A stretch of DNA of 44,035 nucleotides from Defluviitaleaceae bacterium. Its GTDB lineage: Bacteria > Bacillota > Clostridia > Lachnospirales > WRAX01. The first letter of the stretch is position 1; every line of letters starts with the position of its first letter. The notes below the pieces were generated by a model. It searched no databases. It saw only the letters and a list, made by a program, of their open reading frames with translations, and was not told the DNA's origin. The stretch spans positions 1 through 44,035 of the forward strand of contig WRAC01000019.1 of the NCBI GenBank assembly GCA_009780415.1, read 5' to 3'. Positions 24,033 through 31,699 of this stretch are shown here, one piece after another. Both the position numbers and the translations under genes were made by a program.

Positions 24033-26693
24033 TTACGGCACAATTACGGACATCGCTTTTGACAATACCTCGTTTAAATCCGTGCCGGCGGGTATACCGC
24101 CCTGCGCCATATCGGGTTTGCCGCCGCCCCTGCCGCCGAAATTCTTTACCGTATCCTTTATGATATTGCCGCAGTGTACGCCGGACTTTACGCCTGAATC
24201 CGTCGCGGCGGCAAGGAATGACGCTCCGCCGTCCCCGTTCTTAAACAGCAGCAGGATAAGGCCGGGTTCGCCGCCCAGCTTGCCGCGAAGCTTGTCCGCA
24301 AGCTCACGCCTGCTTTCCGCGTCCGGAGCGTCTTCAAAACCTATTTCCCCCGCAGCCACCGATATTTTTCCAACAACTTTTTTTGCCGCCAGCAAATCAT
24401 CGGCAATGCCCGCCGACGCGTCCTTCTTATACTTGTTCAGTTCTTTTTGCAATTCGTTCCGTTCCGCTAAAACGGCTTCGATTCTGGCCCCGAGGTTTTC
24501 CGGGCTTGTCTTTAAACGCGCCGCGGCCTTTTTAACGTTATCCTCCACTTCGCGGTAATATGACAGGGCGTTCAAGCCCGTAACCGCCTCTATACGCCGC
24601 ACGCCCGCCGCTATGCCCGTTTCGGAAAGAATTTTGAACATGCCCGTTTCGGCGGTATTGGCGACATGCGTGCCGCCGCACAATTCCATGCTGTATCCGC
24701 CTAAATCGACCACGCGCACGCTGTCGCCGTATTTTTCGCCAAACAGCGCGACGGCGCCCATTTCGCGTGCTTTATCCGGTGTCGTTTCCGTAACGCCGGC
24801 GCAAAGGCCGGATAATACCCGGCTGTTTACCGTATCCTCAACTTTCAGAAGCTCCTCAGCCGTCAAGGGTTGGAAATGCGAGAAATCGAAGCGCAGCCTG
24901 TCGGGGGACACCAGCGAACCCGCCTGTTCCACATGCGTGCCAAGGATTTCCTTTAAGGCTTTGTGCAGCAGATGGGTGGCGGTATGGTTCCTTGCGGTGT
25001 TTATGCGTTTTTCCGTATCCAGCGCAAGCTCGGCCTTTTGACCCGTTTTAATCTCGCCGGAAGCAACCGTGCCGAAATGCGCGTACTTGCCGCCGGAGCG
25101 CTTGCAATCGTAAATCCGGACGATTCCCGTTTCCGTTCTTAATTCCCCGGAATCACCCTTCTGCCCGCCGCTTTCGGCGTAAAACGGGGTTTTGTCCGGC
25201 ACGATGATAATATCCGCGCCTTCGCGCGCGATGCCGGATAAACAATCATTCTCGATAACGGCGAGGATTTCCGCGCCTTCAACCTTATATTGGGCATAAC
25301 CCAAAAACTCCGTCTCCATATCGGCGGACAGGCGGTTCAGCGCGGTTTCCTCCGCGCCCATATAATTCGTTTCCCCGCGCGAGCCCCGCGCCCGTTCGCG
25401 CTGCTTTTCCATCTCGGCGTTAAACGCGTCCATGCCTATTTCCGTTTGCAAGCCTTCGCTTATCAAAAGCTCCTGCGTAAGCTCCGGCGGGAAACCGAAG
25501 GTGTCGTACATGGTAAAGGCCTGTATGCCAAGCTTCGCCGGGGTCAGCTTCCCGCCCGCGCCGGACAGGAACCTCTTCAGCACATCAACCCCGGAATCCA
25601 GCCGCTCGTTAAAGCGGCGCTCCTCCGTATCAATCATTTTGTGGATAAAATCGGCGCGGTCAACCAGTTCGGGATACGCCGCCTCGAACTGCTTCCGCGC
25701 AACCCCGGATATCCGCGTAAGGAAACCCTCGCCGTCAAAGCCCAGCAGTTTCCCGTGCAGCGCGGCTCGGCGCAGAAGTTTGCGCAAAACGTAACCCCGG
25801 CCCTCGTTCGACGGCAGAATCCCATCCGCCAGCATAAAAGTTATCGCGCGGGAATGGTCGGTTATTATCCGCACGCTTTTGTCCGCGGCGGGGGATTTTC
25901 CGTACTCAACGTTCGTTTCGGCGCAAACCGCGTCGCGTATGGCTTTCATCGTGTCCAAGTCATGGACGCTGCCGACGTTTTGCAAAACGAGAGATGTGCG
26001 TTCCAAACCCATGCCCGTGTCGATATTTTTCTTTTCAAGCGGCGTATAACTGCCATCCTCGTTTTTATTGAACTGGGTGAAGACAAGGTTCCATATTTCA
26101 ATAAACCTGTCGCATTCGCAGCCCGGGCCGCATTTATCGTTATCGCATTCCGCGCTACCCTCGCCGCGGTCGAAATAAATCTCGCTGCTTGGCCCGCATG
26201 GGCCTGTACCGATCTCCCAGAAATTATGTTCCTTGCCCAGTTTGGCGATGCGGTTTTCCGGCACGCCTATTTTATCCCTCCATATTGATAGGGCCTCATC
26301 GTCTTCCAGATAAACGGAAGGAAACAGGCGTTCCTCAGGGATTTCCAGCACTTGGGTCACAAACTCCCATGCCCAGGCTATGCTCTCTTTCTTAAAATAA
26401 TCCCCGAATGAAAAATTGCCCAGCATTTCAAAAAACGTACAATGGCGCGAGGTTACGCCCACGTTTTCAATGTCGTTCGTCCTTATGCATTTCTGGCAGG
26501 AGACAAGGCGCGGCGACGGCGGCTGTTCCTGGCCGGTAAAATAAGGCTTCAGCGGCGCCATGCCCGACGATATCAGCAGCAGGCTCTTGTCGCTTTGCGG
26601 TACCAGCGATGCGCTGTGTACGCGCATATGCCCTTTTTGTTCAAAAAATTTTTGGTACTTCTCTCGCAGTTCGTTAAGTCCTAAGCTCTTCAT
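24033..26693 (-). CDS. alaS: Alanyl-tRNA synthetase
   Basis: 886 residues, full length. It charges tRNA-Ala. The class II catalytic domain begins LREKYQKFFEQKGH. The editing domain carries HTATHLLHKAL and, later, CGGTHVANTAETG, together giving the zinc-binding HxxxH and CxxxH sites that hydrolyse mischarged Ser- or Gly-tRNA. A C-terminal oligomerising domain ends with GGRGGGKPDMAQGGIPAG. No strong ribosome binding site precedes the ATG, which lies six bases after the carboxyltransferase stop, so translational coupling is likely. Confidence 0.98.
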   Translation of the reverse strand: MKSLGLNELREKYQKFFEQKGHMRVHSASLVPQSDKSLLLISSGMAPLKPYFTGQEQPPSPRLVSCQKCIRTNDIENVGVTSRHCTFFEMLGNFSFGDYFKKESIAWAWEFVTQVLEIPEERLFPSVYLEDDEALSIWRDKIGVPENRIAKLGKEHNFWEIGTGPCGPSSEIYFDRGEGSAECDNDKCGPGCECDRFIEIWNLVFTQFNKNEDGSYTPLEKKNIDTGMGLERTSLVLQNVGSVHDLDTMKAIRDAVCAETNVEYGKSPAADKSVRIITDHSRAITFMLADGILPSNEGRGYVLRKLLRRAALHGKLLGFDGEGFLTRISGVARKQFEAAYPELVDRADFIHKMIDTEERRFNERLDSGVDVLKRFLSGAGGKLTPAKLGIQAFTMYDTFGFPPELTQELLISEGLQTEIGMDAFNAEMEKQRERARGSRGETNYMGAEETALNRLSADMETEFLGYAQYKVEGAEILAVIENDCLSGIAREGADIIIVPDKTPFYAESGGQKGDSGELRTETGIVRIYDCKRSGGKYAHFGTVASGEIKTGQKAELALDTEKRINTARNHTATHLLHKALKEILGTHVEQAGSLVSPDRLRFDFSHFQPLTAEELLKVEDTVNSRVLSGLCAGVTETTPDKAREMGAVALFGEKYGDSVRVVDLGGYSMELCGGTHVANTAETGMFKILSETGIAAGVRRIEAVTGLNALSYYREVEDNVKKAAARLKTSPENLGARIEAVLAERNELQKELNKYKKDASAGIADDLLAAKKVVGKISVAAGEIGFEDAPDAESRRELADKLRGKLGGEPGLILLLFKNGDGGASFLAAATDSGVKSGVHCGNIIKDTVKNFGGRGGGKPDMAQGGIPAGTDLNEVLSKAMSVIVP

Positions 26694-26699
26694 AATATT

Positions 26700-28109
26700 T
26701 TACGCCGGGTAAACCGGGTTCTCCTTATCTGTAAGCGTTGTGTCTATGCCGTATTTCAACGTATAGCGGTGTTTAAAGAAGTCCAGAGCCACTTGGGGGA
26801 ACAGGGCGTAGCTCAGCACATCCTCTTCCTGCTCCGTGTACTCCTTAATCTCAGACGCGGCCTTGCCAAGCATCGGTTCAAGGAGCGTCGCCGGCGGCAC
26901 GGTTATGGGCTTTTCGCCGCCGATGATCTTTTCGGTTATTTCTTCGGAAATAGGCGCGGGGGTCTGCCCGTACATGCCGCGGGCGAACTCCTTCGTTTCC
27001 TTTGTAACTACCTTGTAACGCTCGCCGGATATGACGTTCATGGTGGCCTGCGTGCCGACAAGCTGGCTGGAGGGGGTTACAAGGGGCGGATAGCCCAAAT
27101 CGGCCCGCACGCGCGGTATTTCGGCAAGGACCTCCGCGTATTTGTCCTCGGCTTTCAGCTCCTTCAACTGCGAAACCATGTTTGACAGCATACCGCCCGG
27201 AACTTGATATTTAAGCATCTCAACGTCAACGGCCAAAACCTTCGTATCCATAAGCCCGGATTTAAGCGCTTTTTCACGCAGGGGACGGAAATAGTCCGCC
27301 ATGGCGATAAGATTCTCCATCTTCAATCCCGTATCATAGCCGAACTCGCGCAGGGCTTCCGCCATTACCTCCGTTGCGGGCTGGCTTGTCCCAAGGGCGA
27401 AGGGAGAAGCGGCGGTGTCGATGATATCCGCGCCCGCTTCAACGGCTTTGAGGTAAGCCATGGACGCCATGCCGCTGGTGTAGTGGCTGTGTATGGCAAG
27501 GGGCAGGTTTACGGCCTTCTTTATCTCGCCGACGAGGGTATACGTTGCCGCCGGGGTCAGCAGCCCCGCCATATCCTTGACGGCGATGGAATCCGCGCCC
27601 ATATCAGCCATGGATTTGGCAAGGTTTACAAAATATTCGATGGTGTGTACCTCGCTCAATGTATAGCAGATGCAGAGCTGGGCGTGGCCGTTGCTTTTCT
27701 TCACGGCTCTCACGCTGGATTCTATGTTGCGTATATCGTTAAGCGCGTCGAATATGCGCAGGATGTCTATGCCGTTCTCAACGGCCTTGCGTATAAAACC
27801 CTCGACAACGTCGTCGGGATAGCATTTATAACCCAGGACGTTCTGACCGCGGAAAAGCATTTGCAGCTTTGTTTTTTTAAAATGCCTGCGGAATGTGCGC
27901 AGTCTTTCCCAGGGATCCTCTTTCAAAAACCGCATGGCGGAATCAAAGGTAGCGCCGCCCCAGCACTCAACGGAGTGAAACCCGGCATTGTCCATGGTTT
28001 CAAGGATGGGCAGCATCTCCTCCAGCTTCATGCGCGTGGCGATAAGGCTCTGCTGCCCGTCGCGTATGGTGGTGTCCATAAACCTTATTGTTTTGGCGTT
28101 GCCGTTCAT
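26700..28109 (-). CDS. oadA: Oxaloacetate decarboxylase alpha/pyruvate carboxylase subunit B (carboxyltransferase, no biotin domain)
   Basis: 469 residues. The N-terminal TIM barrel has the metal site FMDTTIRDGQQSL, then GGATFDSAMRFLKEDPW, the LFRGQN segment, AVKDMAGLLTP and HSHYTSGMAS. The C-terminal conserved PYC/OADA domain follows (about 300-450). The protein ends without the biotinyl AMKM motif, so a separate biotin carrier protein would be needed; none is in the window. Such subunits either decarboxylate oxaloacetate with sodium export or carboxylate pyruvate. GTGAG lies ahead of ATG. It is the first gene of a two-gene unit with alaS. Confidence 0.93.
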   Translation of the reverse strand: MNGNAKTIRFMDTTIRDGQQSLIATRMKLEEMLPILETMDNAGFHSVECWGGATFDSAMRFLKEDPWERLRTFRRHFKKTKLQMLFRGQNVLGYKCYPDDVVEGFIRKAVENGIDILRIFDALNDIRNIESSVRAVKKSNGHAQLCICYTLSEVHTIEYFVNLAKSMADMGADSIAVKDMAGLLTPAATYTLVGEIKKAVNLPLAIHSHYTSGMASMAYLKAVEAGADIIDTAASPFALGTSQPATEVMAEALREFGYDTGLKMENLIAMADYFRPLREKALKSGLMDTKVLAVDVEMLKYQVPGGMLSNMVSQLKELKAEDKYAEVLAEIPRVRADLGYPPLVTPSSQLVGTQATMNVISGERYKVVTKETKEFARGMYGQTPAPISEEITEKIIGGEKPITVPPATLLEPMLGKAASEIKEYTEQEEDVLSYALFPQVALDFFKHRYTLKYGIDTTLTDKENPVYPA

Positions 28110-28156
28110 TTGCTCACGTCCTGATCCAATATTTGTATAATATTATATCATAAATG

Positions 28157-28185
28157 TTGATTTTTACCAGCCCTTGTGTTAAAAT
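28157..28185 (+). promoter_or_regulatory. Sigma-A-type promoter ahead of the GNAT gene
   Basis: TTGATT (28157-28162) and TAAAAT (28180-28185) are separated by exactly 17 bases. Transcription would begin near 28192, 20 bases before the ATG. It may also feed the lysine riboswitch, since no terminator was seen between. Confidence 0.6.
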
Positions 28186-28211
28186 AATCTAAATGTGAGG
28201 ATTACTTTCTA

Positions 28212-28661
28212 ATGAGCGTGCTAAGCATCAGGGATTTTGAACCGGGCGATGAAGAACACTTCTACGGTATGGCTGCCGCATTCTATAAATCCGGCGCGGT
28301 TTACGATACGGTAAATCATGACTTTTTCCGTAAAACATTTAATGAATGCGTCAGTAAAAGCCCTTATGTACGGGGGATTTTTATATGCCGCGATAATGTA
28401 ATAGGCGGATACGCCCTTCTTACCTTTACTTACTCAAATGAGTACGGCGGTAAGATTATGGAAATTGACGAGATATACATTAAAGAAGAATACAGAAAAA
28501 ACGGCCTTGCCGGCTGCTTTATGTCAGCAATTCTTTCTGAGTATAAAAATGATATATCCTACGTTGAGGCGGCGGTAATGGAAGATAACGCGGCGGCAAT
28601 AAGCCTGTGCGGGAAATTCGGGTTCATATCAAATAATTACTTATATATGCATAAAATTTGA
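28212..28661 (+). CDS. GNAT-family N-acetyltransferase
   Basis: 149 residues, a single GNAT domain. Motif A, which holds the acetyl-CoA pyrophosphate, reads MEIDEIYIKEEYRKNGLAGCFMSAIL. The C-terminal part (VMEDNAAAISLCGKFGF) is the usual end of the fold. The substrate is unknown. GAGG stands 11 bases ahead of ATG. The stop is only a few bases upstream of the lysine riboswitch. It is too short and too different from beta-lysine acetyltransferase (AblB) for me to propose that role. Confidence 0.9.
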   Translation: MSVLSIRDFEPGDEEHFYGMAAAFYKSGAVYDTVNHDFFRKTFNECVSKSPYVRGIFICRDNVIGGYALLTFTYSNEYGGKIMEIDEIYIKEEYRKNGLAGCFMSAILSEYKNDISYVEAAVMEDNAAAISLCGKFGFISNNYLYMHKI

Positions 28662-28664
28662 CAG

Positions 28665-28864
28665 CTTAAATAGAGGAGCGGTGGCAAGGTAATCAGAGGA
28701 TAGGATAGCGGAATCCGTCCTGAGGGTGTGTTTCACCTTCAGGAATTCCCTGATGAATGTGCAAACCGCCGAAGGATGCGCGCCCGCGCGCGTAATCTTG
28801 AAGGTTAGGCTCAGCGCCTGCTTTTGCCTTGTACGTATATGTGTACTCGGAGCGCTATTTATAC
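28665..28864 (+). ncRNA. Lysine riboswitch (L-box) aptamer ahead of the lysine fermentation operon
   Basis: The order of conserved blocks matches the L-box. AAATAGAGGAGCG (28668-28680) gives the P1 strand and the GAGG core. GGCAAGGTAATCA is the loop E/turn region. ACCGCCGAAGG (28766-28776) pairs back with GCGGT to close P2. A P4-type GC hairpin (GCGCGC/GCGCGT) follows, then a final hairpin GTACGTATATGTGTAC, and CGGAGCGCTATTT closes P1. P1 is TAAATAG (28667-28673) with CTATTTA (28855-28861), 7 bp. The next genes degrade lysine, so lysine is a sensible ligand. See the terminator entry for the switching layout. Confidence 0.9.
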
Positions 28865-28892
28865 TTAATTGTATAAATGGCGTTTTTTATTT
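28853..28892 (+). terminator. Intrinsic terminator of the lysine riboswitch expression platform
   Basis: CGCTATTTATAC (28853-28864) pairs with GTATAAATGGCG (28871-28882), 12 bp with one G-U pair, around the loop TTAATT. A run of T (TTTTTTATTTT) follows from 28883. All seven bases of the riboswitch P1 3' strand (28855-28861) lie within the left arm, so P1 and terminator exclude each other. Lysine binding, by stabilising P1, should prevent termination and turn expression on. Confidence 0.88.
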
Positions 28893-28909
28893 TTGAAAGG
28901 ATGGTTTTC

Positions 28910-29299
28910 ATGAAAACAACTGTCAGACTGCGCATGAGCACACATGACGCCCATTACGCGGGGAATTTGGTGGACGGGGCGCGGATACTGGCCCTGTTCG
29001 GCGACGCGGCGACGGAGCTTCTGATCATGAACGACGGCGACGAAGGGCTTTTCCGGGCCTATAACATGGTGGAGTTCCTCGCGCCGGTATACGCGGGGGA
29101 TTATATCGAAGCCACGGGCGAAATAATAAGCCGGGGGAAAACATCGCGCAAGATGGTGTTTGAGGCGCGTAAGGTTATCGTCCCGCGCCCGGATATCGGC
29201 GAAACGGCATGTGATGTGCTGGATGAGCCCGTTATTGTATGCAGAGCCGAGGGCACATGCGTAGTGCCGCTGGAAAAACAGAGAAAGGCAGGGAAATAA
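28910..29299 (+). CDS. kal: 3-aminobutyryl-CoA ammonia-lyase
   Basis: 129 residues from the chosen ATG, the family's usual length. The enzyme removes ammonia from L-3-aminobutyryl-CoA to give crotonyl-CoA, the last specific step before butyrate formation. It is a single hotdog domain, with [30 protein letters not shown] as the opening strand-helix unit and [19 protein letters not shown] as the central strand. An upstream in-frame ATG at 28877 lies within the terminator stem and is rejected; GAAAGG precedes the ATG at 28910. It is the first gene after the riboswitch and ends one base before kce. Confidence 0.92.
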   Translation: MKTTVRLRMSTHDAHYAGNLVDGARILALFGDAATELLIMNDGDEGLFRAYNMVEFLAPVYAGDYIEATGEIISRGKTSRKMVFEARKVIVPRPDIGETACDVLDEPVIVCRAEGTCVVPLEKQRKAGK

Positions 29300-29300
29300 A

Positions 29301-30122
29301 ATGTCAAAACTCATCATAACAGCCGCCATATGCGGCGCGGAGGTCACAAAGCAGCATAACCCAACCGTACCGTACACCGTGGCGGAAATTGCGGAGGAAG
29401 CCCGCAGAAGCGCGGAAGCCGGGGCTTCAATCATCCATCTGCACGTCAGGCAGGACGACGGCACGCCCACTCAGGACAGGGAGCGTTACCGCCTCTGCAT
29501 CGAAGCCATAAAGAAAGTCTGCCCGGACGTTATCATCCAGCCCTCTACGGGCGGCGCGGTGGGCATGTCCAACGAAGAACGCCTTCAGCCCGTTGATTTA
29601 AAACCCGAAATGGCGACGCTGGATTGCGGCACCTGCAACTTTGGCGGCGACGATATTTTTGTTAACACAGAGAATACTATTATCGAATTCGCGGCGAAAA
29701 TGAAGGGATTGGGCGTGTTCCCGGAGCTGGAATGCTTTGACAAGGGCATGATCGACATGGCTTTACGCCTGCACAAAAAAGGCCATATCCCCGCGCCGCT
29801 CCATTTCAACTTTGTGCTGGGCGTAAACGGCGGCATCTCCGCCGAGCCGCGCGATTTAATCTTTATGCGCGGAAGCGTACCGCCGGGAGCGACGTTCACC
29901 GCCACGGGCATCGGCCGCGGCCAGTTCCCCATGGCGGCTTTATCCATAATTATGGGCGGGCATGCGCGCGTTGGGTACGAGGATAATATTTATCTGGAGA
30001 AGGGTGTTTTGGCGAAGTCCAACGGCGAGCTTGTCGCCAAGGCCGTACGCATAGCGCGGGAGCTGGGGCGGGATATCGCGTCGCCCGGCGAGGCGCGGAC
30101 GATTTTAGGAATCGGGAGGTAA
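29301..30122 (+). CDS. kce: 3-keto-5-aminohexanoate cleavage enzyme
   Basis: 273 residues, normal length. Kce condenses 5-amino-3-oxohexanoate with acetyl-CoA and cleaves it to 3-aminobutyryl-CoA and acetoacetate. The zinc ligands His46 and His48 (IIHLHVRQDDG) match the numbering of the characterised Cloacimonas enzyme. The BKACE signatures PSTGGAVGMSNEERL and VGYEDNIYLEKG, with a conserved Glu at 227, are present. GGCAGGG-type sequence at the end of kal serves as ribosome binding site. Its last 18 bases overlap the convergent 64-residue gene. Confidence 0.97.
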   Translation: MSKLIITAAICGAEVTKQHNPTVPYTVAEIAEEARRSAEAGASIIHLHVRQDDGTPTQDRERYRLCIEAIKKVCPDVIIQPSTGGAVGMSNEERLQPVDLKPEMATLDCGTCNFGGDDIFVNTENTIIEFAAKMKGLGVFPELECFDKGMIDMALRLHKKGHIPAPLHFNFVLGVNGGISAEPRDLIFMRGSVPPGATFTATGIGRGQFPMAALSIIMGGHARVGYEDNIYLEKGVLAKSNGELVAKAVRIARELGRDIASPGEARTILGIGR

Positions 30123-30299
30123 CAGCTTTTCGATTTCATTCAAGTAAAACTTAATTGACTTTACCCGGCGTTCGATTATCTTATAATCCGATTCCTTGCC
30201 GGGCAGCAGTGTGCGGGTTATGTAGATATCCAGCTGCCCTGTGTAGTGCAGCAGTGATTTGGCGTATTTGGCCATATCCATGTGGGAATTAATATTCAT
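30105..30299 (-). CDS. Small helical protein of unknown function, antisense to the operon
   Basis: 64 residues from the ATG at 30299, which has AGAGGTG upstream; a longer frame begins at 30326 but its start lies inside the promoter. The sequence (MNINSHMDMAKYAKSLLHYTGQLDIYITRTLL, then YKIIERRVKSIKFYLNEIEKLL) is mostly helical and charged, with no motif I know. It is divergent from the ribbon-helix-helix gene and convergent with kce, with 18 bases of overlap. A strong promoter (30317-30345) faces it. It could be the partner of the ribbon-helix-helix protein, but this is not shown. Confidence 0.65.
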   Translation of the reverse strand: MNINSHMDMAKYAKSLLHYTGQLDIYITRTLLPGKESDYKIIERRVKSIKFYLNEIEKLLPPDS

Positions 30300-30300
30300 A

Positions 30301-30345
30301 TTGACACCTCTTATGTATATTATCATAAATGACCTGTGGTGTCAA
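30301..30345. promoter_or_regulatory. Inverted repeat TTGACACC...GGTGTCAA spanning a divergent control region
   Basis: TTGACACC (30301-30308) and GGTGTCAA (30338-30345) are perfect 8-base inverted arms 29 bases apart. One arm covers the -35 box of the minus promoter and the other its ribosome binding site. A similar half-site, TTTACACC, lies at 30351-30358. I infer binding sites for a regulator, perhaps the adjacent ribbon-helix-helix protein. Confidence 0.45.
30317..30345 (-). promoter_or_regulatory. Sigma-A-type promoter for the 64-residue gene
   Basis: On minus, a perfect TTGACA (30340-30345) is 17 bases from TAATAT (30317-30322). The predicted start of transcription near 30310 leaves a leader of only about 11 bases, which just contains the ribosome binding site. 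Confidence 0.65.
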
Positions 30346-30386
30346 ACGTATTTACACCTGTAATGTGTATAAAGACAGTTAAAAAT

Positions 30387-30428
30387 CATAATGATACCAT
30401 ATATAAAAAACTAGGAGGTATCATTATG
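30387..30428 (+). promoter_or_regulatory. 12-bp inverted repeat covering the start codon of the ribbon-helix-helix gene
   Basis: CATAATGATACC (30387-30398) is the exact reverse complement of GGTATCATTATG (30417-30428), with an 18-base loop. The right arm begins inside AGGAGG and ends with the ATG. In RNA it would hide both; in DNA it would be a symmetric operator for a dimeric repressor. Either way it points to autoregulation. Confidence 0.7.
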
Positions 30429-30617
30429 GCGTCAATCAGAACTTCGTTTACTATGCGTATGGAGTTGGAGGTGCATTTGAAATTCAGCAAGATTGCGAAA
30501 AAGGAATCCCGTTCCATGGCAAACATGATCGAGTATATTTTAAAGCAAAAAATTGAGGAATTTGAAAAGGAACACGGTAAGATCGTATTAACAGACGAGG
30601 ATTATGGATTAGAATAA
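30426..30617 (+). CDS. Ribbon-helix-helix (CopG/Arc-type) DNA-binding protein
   Basis: 63 residues from the ATG at 30426; a longer frame from 30336 is unlikely because AGGAGG lies directly before this ATG. The strand IRTSFTMRMELE is followed by helices LKFSKIAKKES and SMANMIEYILKQKIEEFEKEHG, the plan of Arc-like repressors that insert a beta ribbon into the major groove. It is followed after 24 bases by kdd, on the same strand, so it is probably co-transcribed with the second half of the lysine operon. A perfect inverted repeat at its start suggests it regulates itself. It could be an antitoxin; no toxin was identified. Confidence 0.85.
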   Translation: MASIRTSFTMRMELEVHLKFSKIAKKESRSMANMIEYILKQKIEEFEKEHGKIVLTDEDYGLE

Positions 30618-30641
30618 GGCTACTTCACAGGAGGATTTTCT

Positions 30642-31682
30642 ATGCAGAAAAAAGGCAACAAATACGGCTCCCACAGGGTTATCGAACCCGTGGGAGTGCT
30701 GACCCAGGCCGCGCAGAAAATTGACAACAGCATGGACGAGATATACTCGAACGAGATTTTAGCGGACGTTATCGCGCTGAACATCGATTCCGCCTCCTTT
30801 ACGCAAATTAAAAACGACGTCGGCGGCGACAACGAAAAAATAAAAGAGCGTATAATGTCGATAGTCTCCGAGCGCGGCAAGATGCAAAACCCCGTTACGG
30901 GTTCGGGCGGCATGTTTATCGGCGTTGTAAACAAAGTCGGCGCCGATTTAGCCAGCCGCGGCCTGAAATCCGGCGATAAAATCGCTTCTTTGGTGTCGCT
31001 CAGCCTTACGCCGCTTAAAATCAAGGAAATCACAGCCGTCCACCAGAACATTGACCGCGTTGACATCATAGGCCAGGCCATCCTCTTTGAATCCGGTATC
31101 TACGCGAAGCTGCCGGACGATATGCCGGAAACGCTGGCACTGGCGGCTCTTGACGTGGCGGGCGCCCCCGCGCAGACGGCGAAGATGGTCAAGCCGGGCG
31201 ACAGCGTGCTGATACTCGGCGCGGGGGGCAAATCGGGGATGATGTGCTGTTACGAAGCCAAAAAGCGCGTCGGCCCGACGGGCAATGTAGTCGGCCTTGT
31301 GCGCAGGGAAGAATACAAACGCCTGCTTATGGACAACAAGCTGTGCCACGGCGTTATCATCGCGGACGCGTCAAATCCCATAGAGTCGTTGGAAAAGGCC
31401 CTTGCCGCCAACAAAGGCAAAGAATATGATATCAGCATAAGCTGTGTTAACCTGGAAAAAACCGAAATGGCCTGTATCCTGCCCGTGCGGGACGGCGGCA
31501 CCGTCTACTTTTTCTCAATGGCGACGAGCTTCACACGCGCCGCCCTTGGCGCGGAGGGCGTGGGCAAGGACGTAAACATGATCGTGGGCAACGGCTACAC
31601 AAAAGACCACGCCGAAATAACGCTTGAAGTCCTGCGTGAAAGCCCGGCGCTTAGGGAGATTTTTAATAAGATGTATGTGTAG
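30642..31682 (+). CDS. kdd: L-erythro-3,5-diaminohexanoate dehydrogenase
   Basis: 346 residues, normal length. Kdd oxidatively deaminates 3,5-diaminohexanoate to 5-amino-3-oxohexanoate with NAD(P)+. The N-terminal HRVIEPVGVLTQAAQKIDN and the MQNPVTGSGGMFIGVV segment are typical; the Rossmann nucleotide site is ILGAGGKSGMMC (191-202). AGGAGG lies before ATG. It starts 24 bases after the ribbon-helix-helix gene and is followed by kamA after 17 bases, so kdd-kamA-kamD-kamE form a tight run. Confidence 0.96.
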   Translation: MQKKGNKYGSHRVIEPVGVLTQAAQKIDNSMDEIYSNEILADVIALNIDSASFTQIKNDVGGDNEKIKERIMSIVSERGKMQNPVTGSGGMFIGVVNKVGADLASRGLKSGDKIASLVSLSLTPLKIKEITAVHQNIDRVDIIGQAILFESGIYAKLPDDMPETLALAALDVAGAPAQTAKMVKPGDSVLILGAGGKSGMMCCYEAKKRVGPTGNVVGLVRREEYKRLLMDNKLCHGVIIADASNPIESLEKALAANKGKEYDISISCVNLEKTEMACILPVRDGGTVYFFSMATSFTRAALGAEGVGKDVNMIVGNGYTKDHAEITLEVLRESPALREIFNKMYV

Positions 31683-31699
31683 GCACAGGGAGGCGGCAT

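Noticed and set aside
25290-26288. 332-codon open frame on plus within alaS
   Set aside because: It is antisense to the conserved catalytic region of alaS; the translation has no recognisable domain.
27204-28124. 306-codon open frame on plus opposite the carboxyltransferase gene
   Set aside because: A shadow of a highly conserved barrel on the other strand; no independent start signal.
28212-28661. Beta-lysine N-acetyltransferase (AblB) partner of KamA
   Set aside because: The protein is only 149 residues and lies outside the riboswitch unit; nothing in it points to that substrate.
28658-28663. TTGACA just before the riboswitch as a -35 box
   Set aside because: No -10-like sequence lies 16-18 bases downstream, and a start there would fall inside the aptamer.
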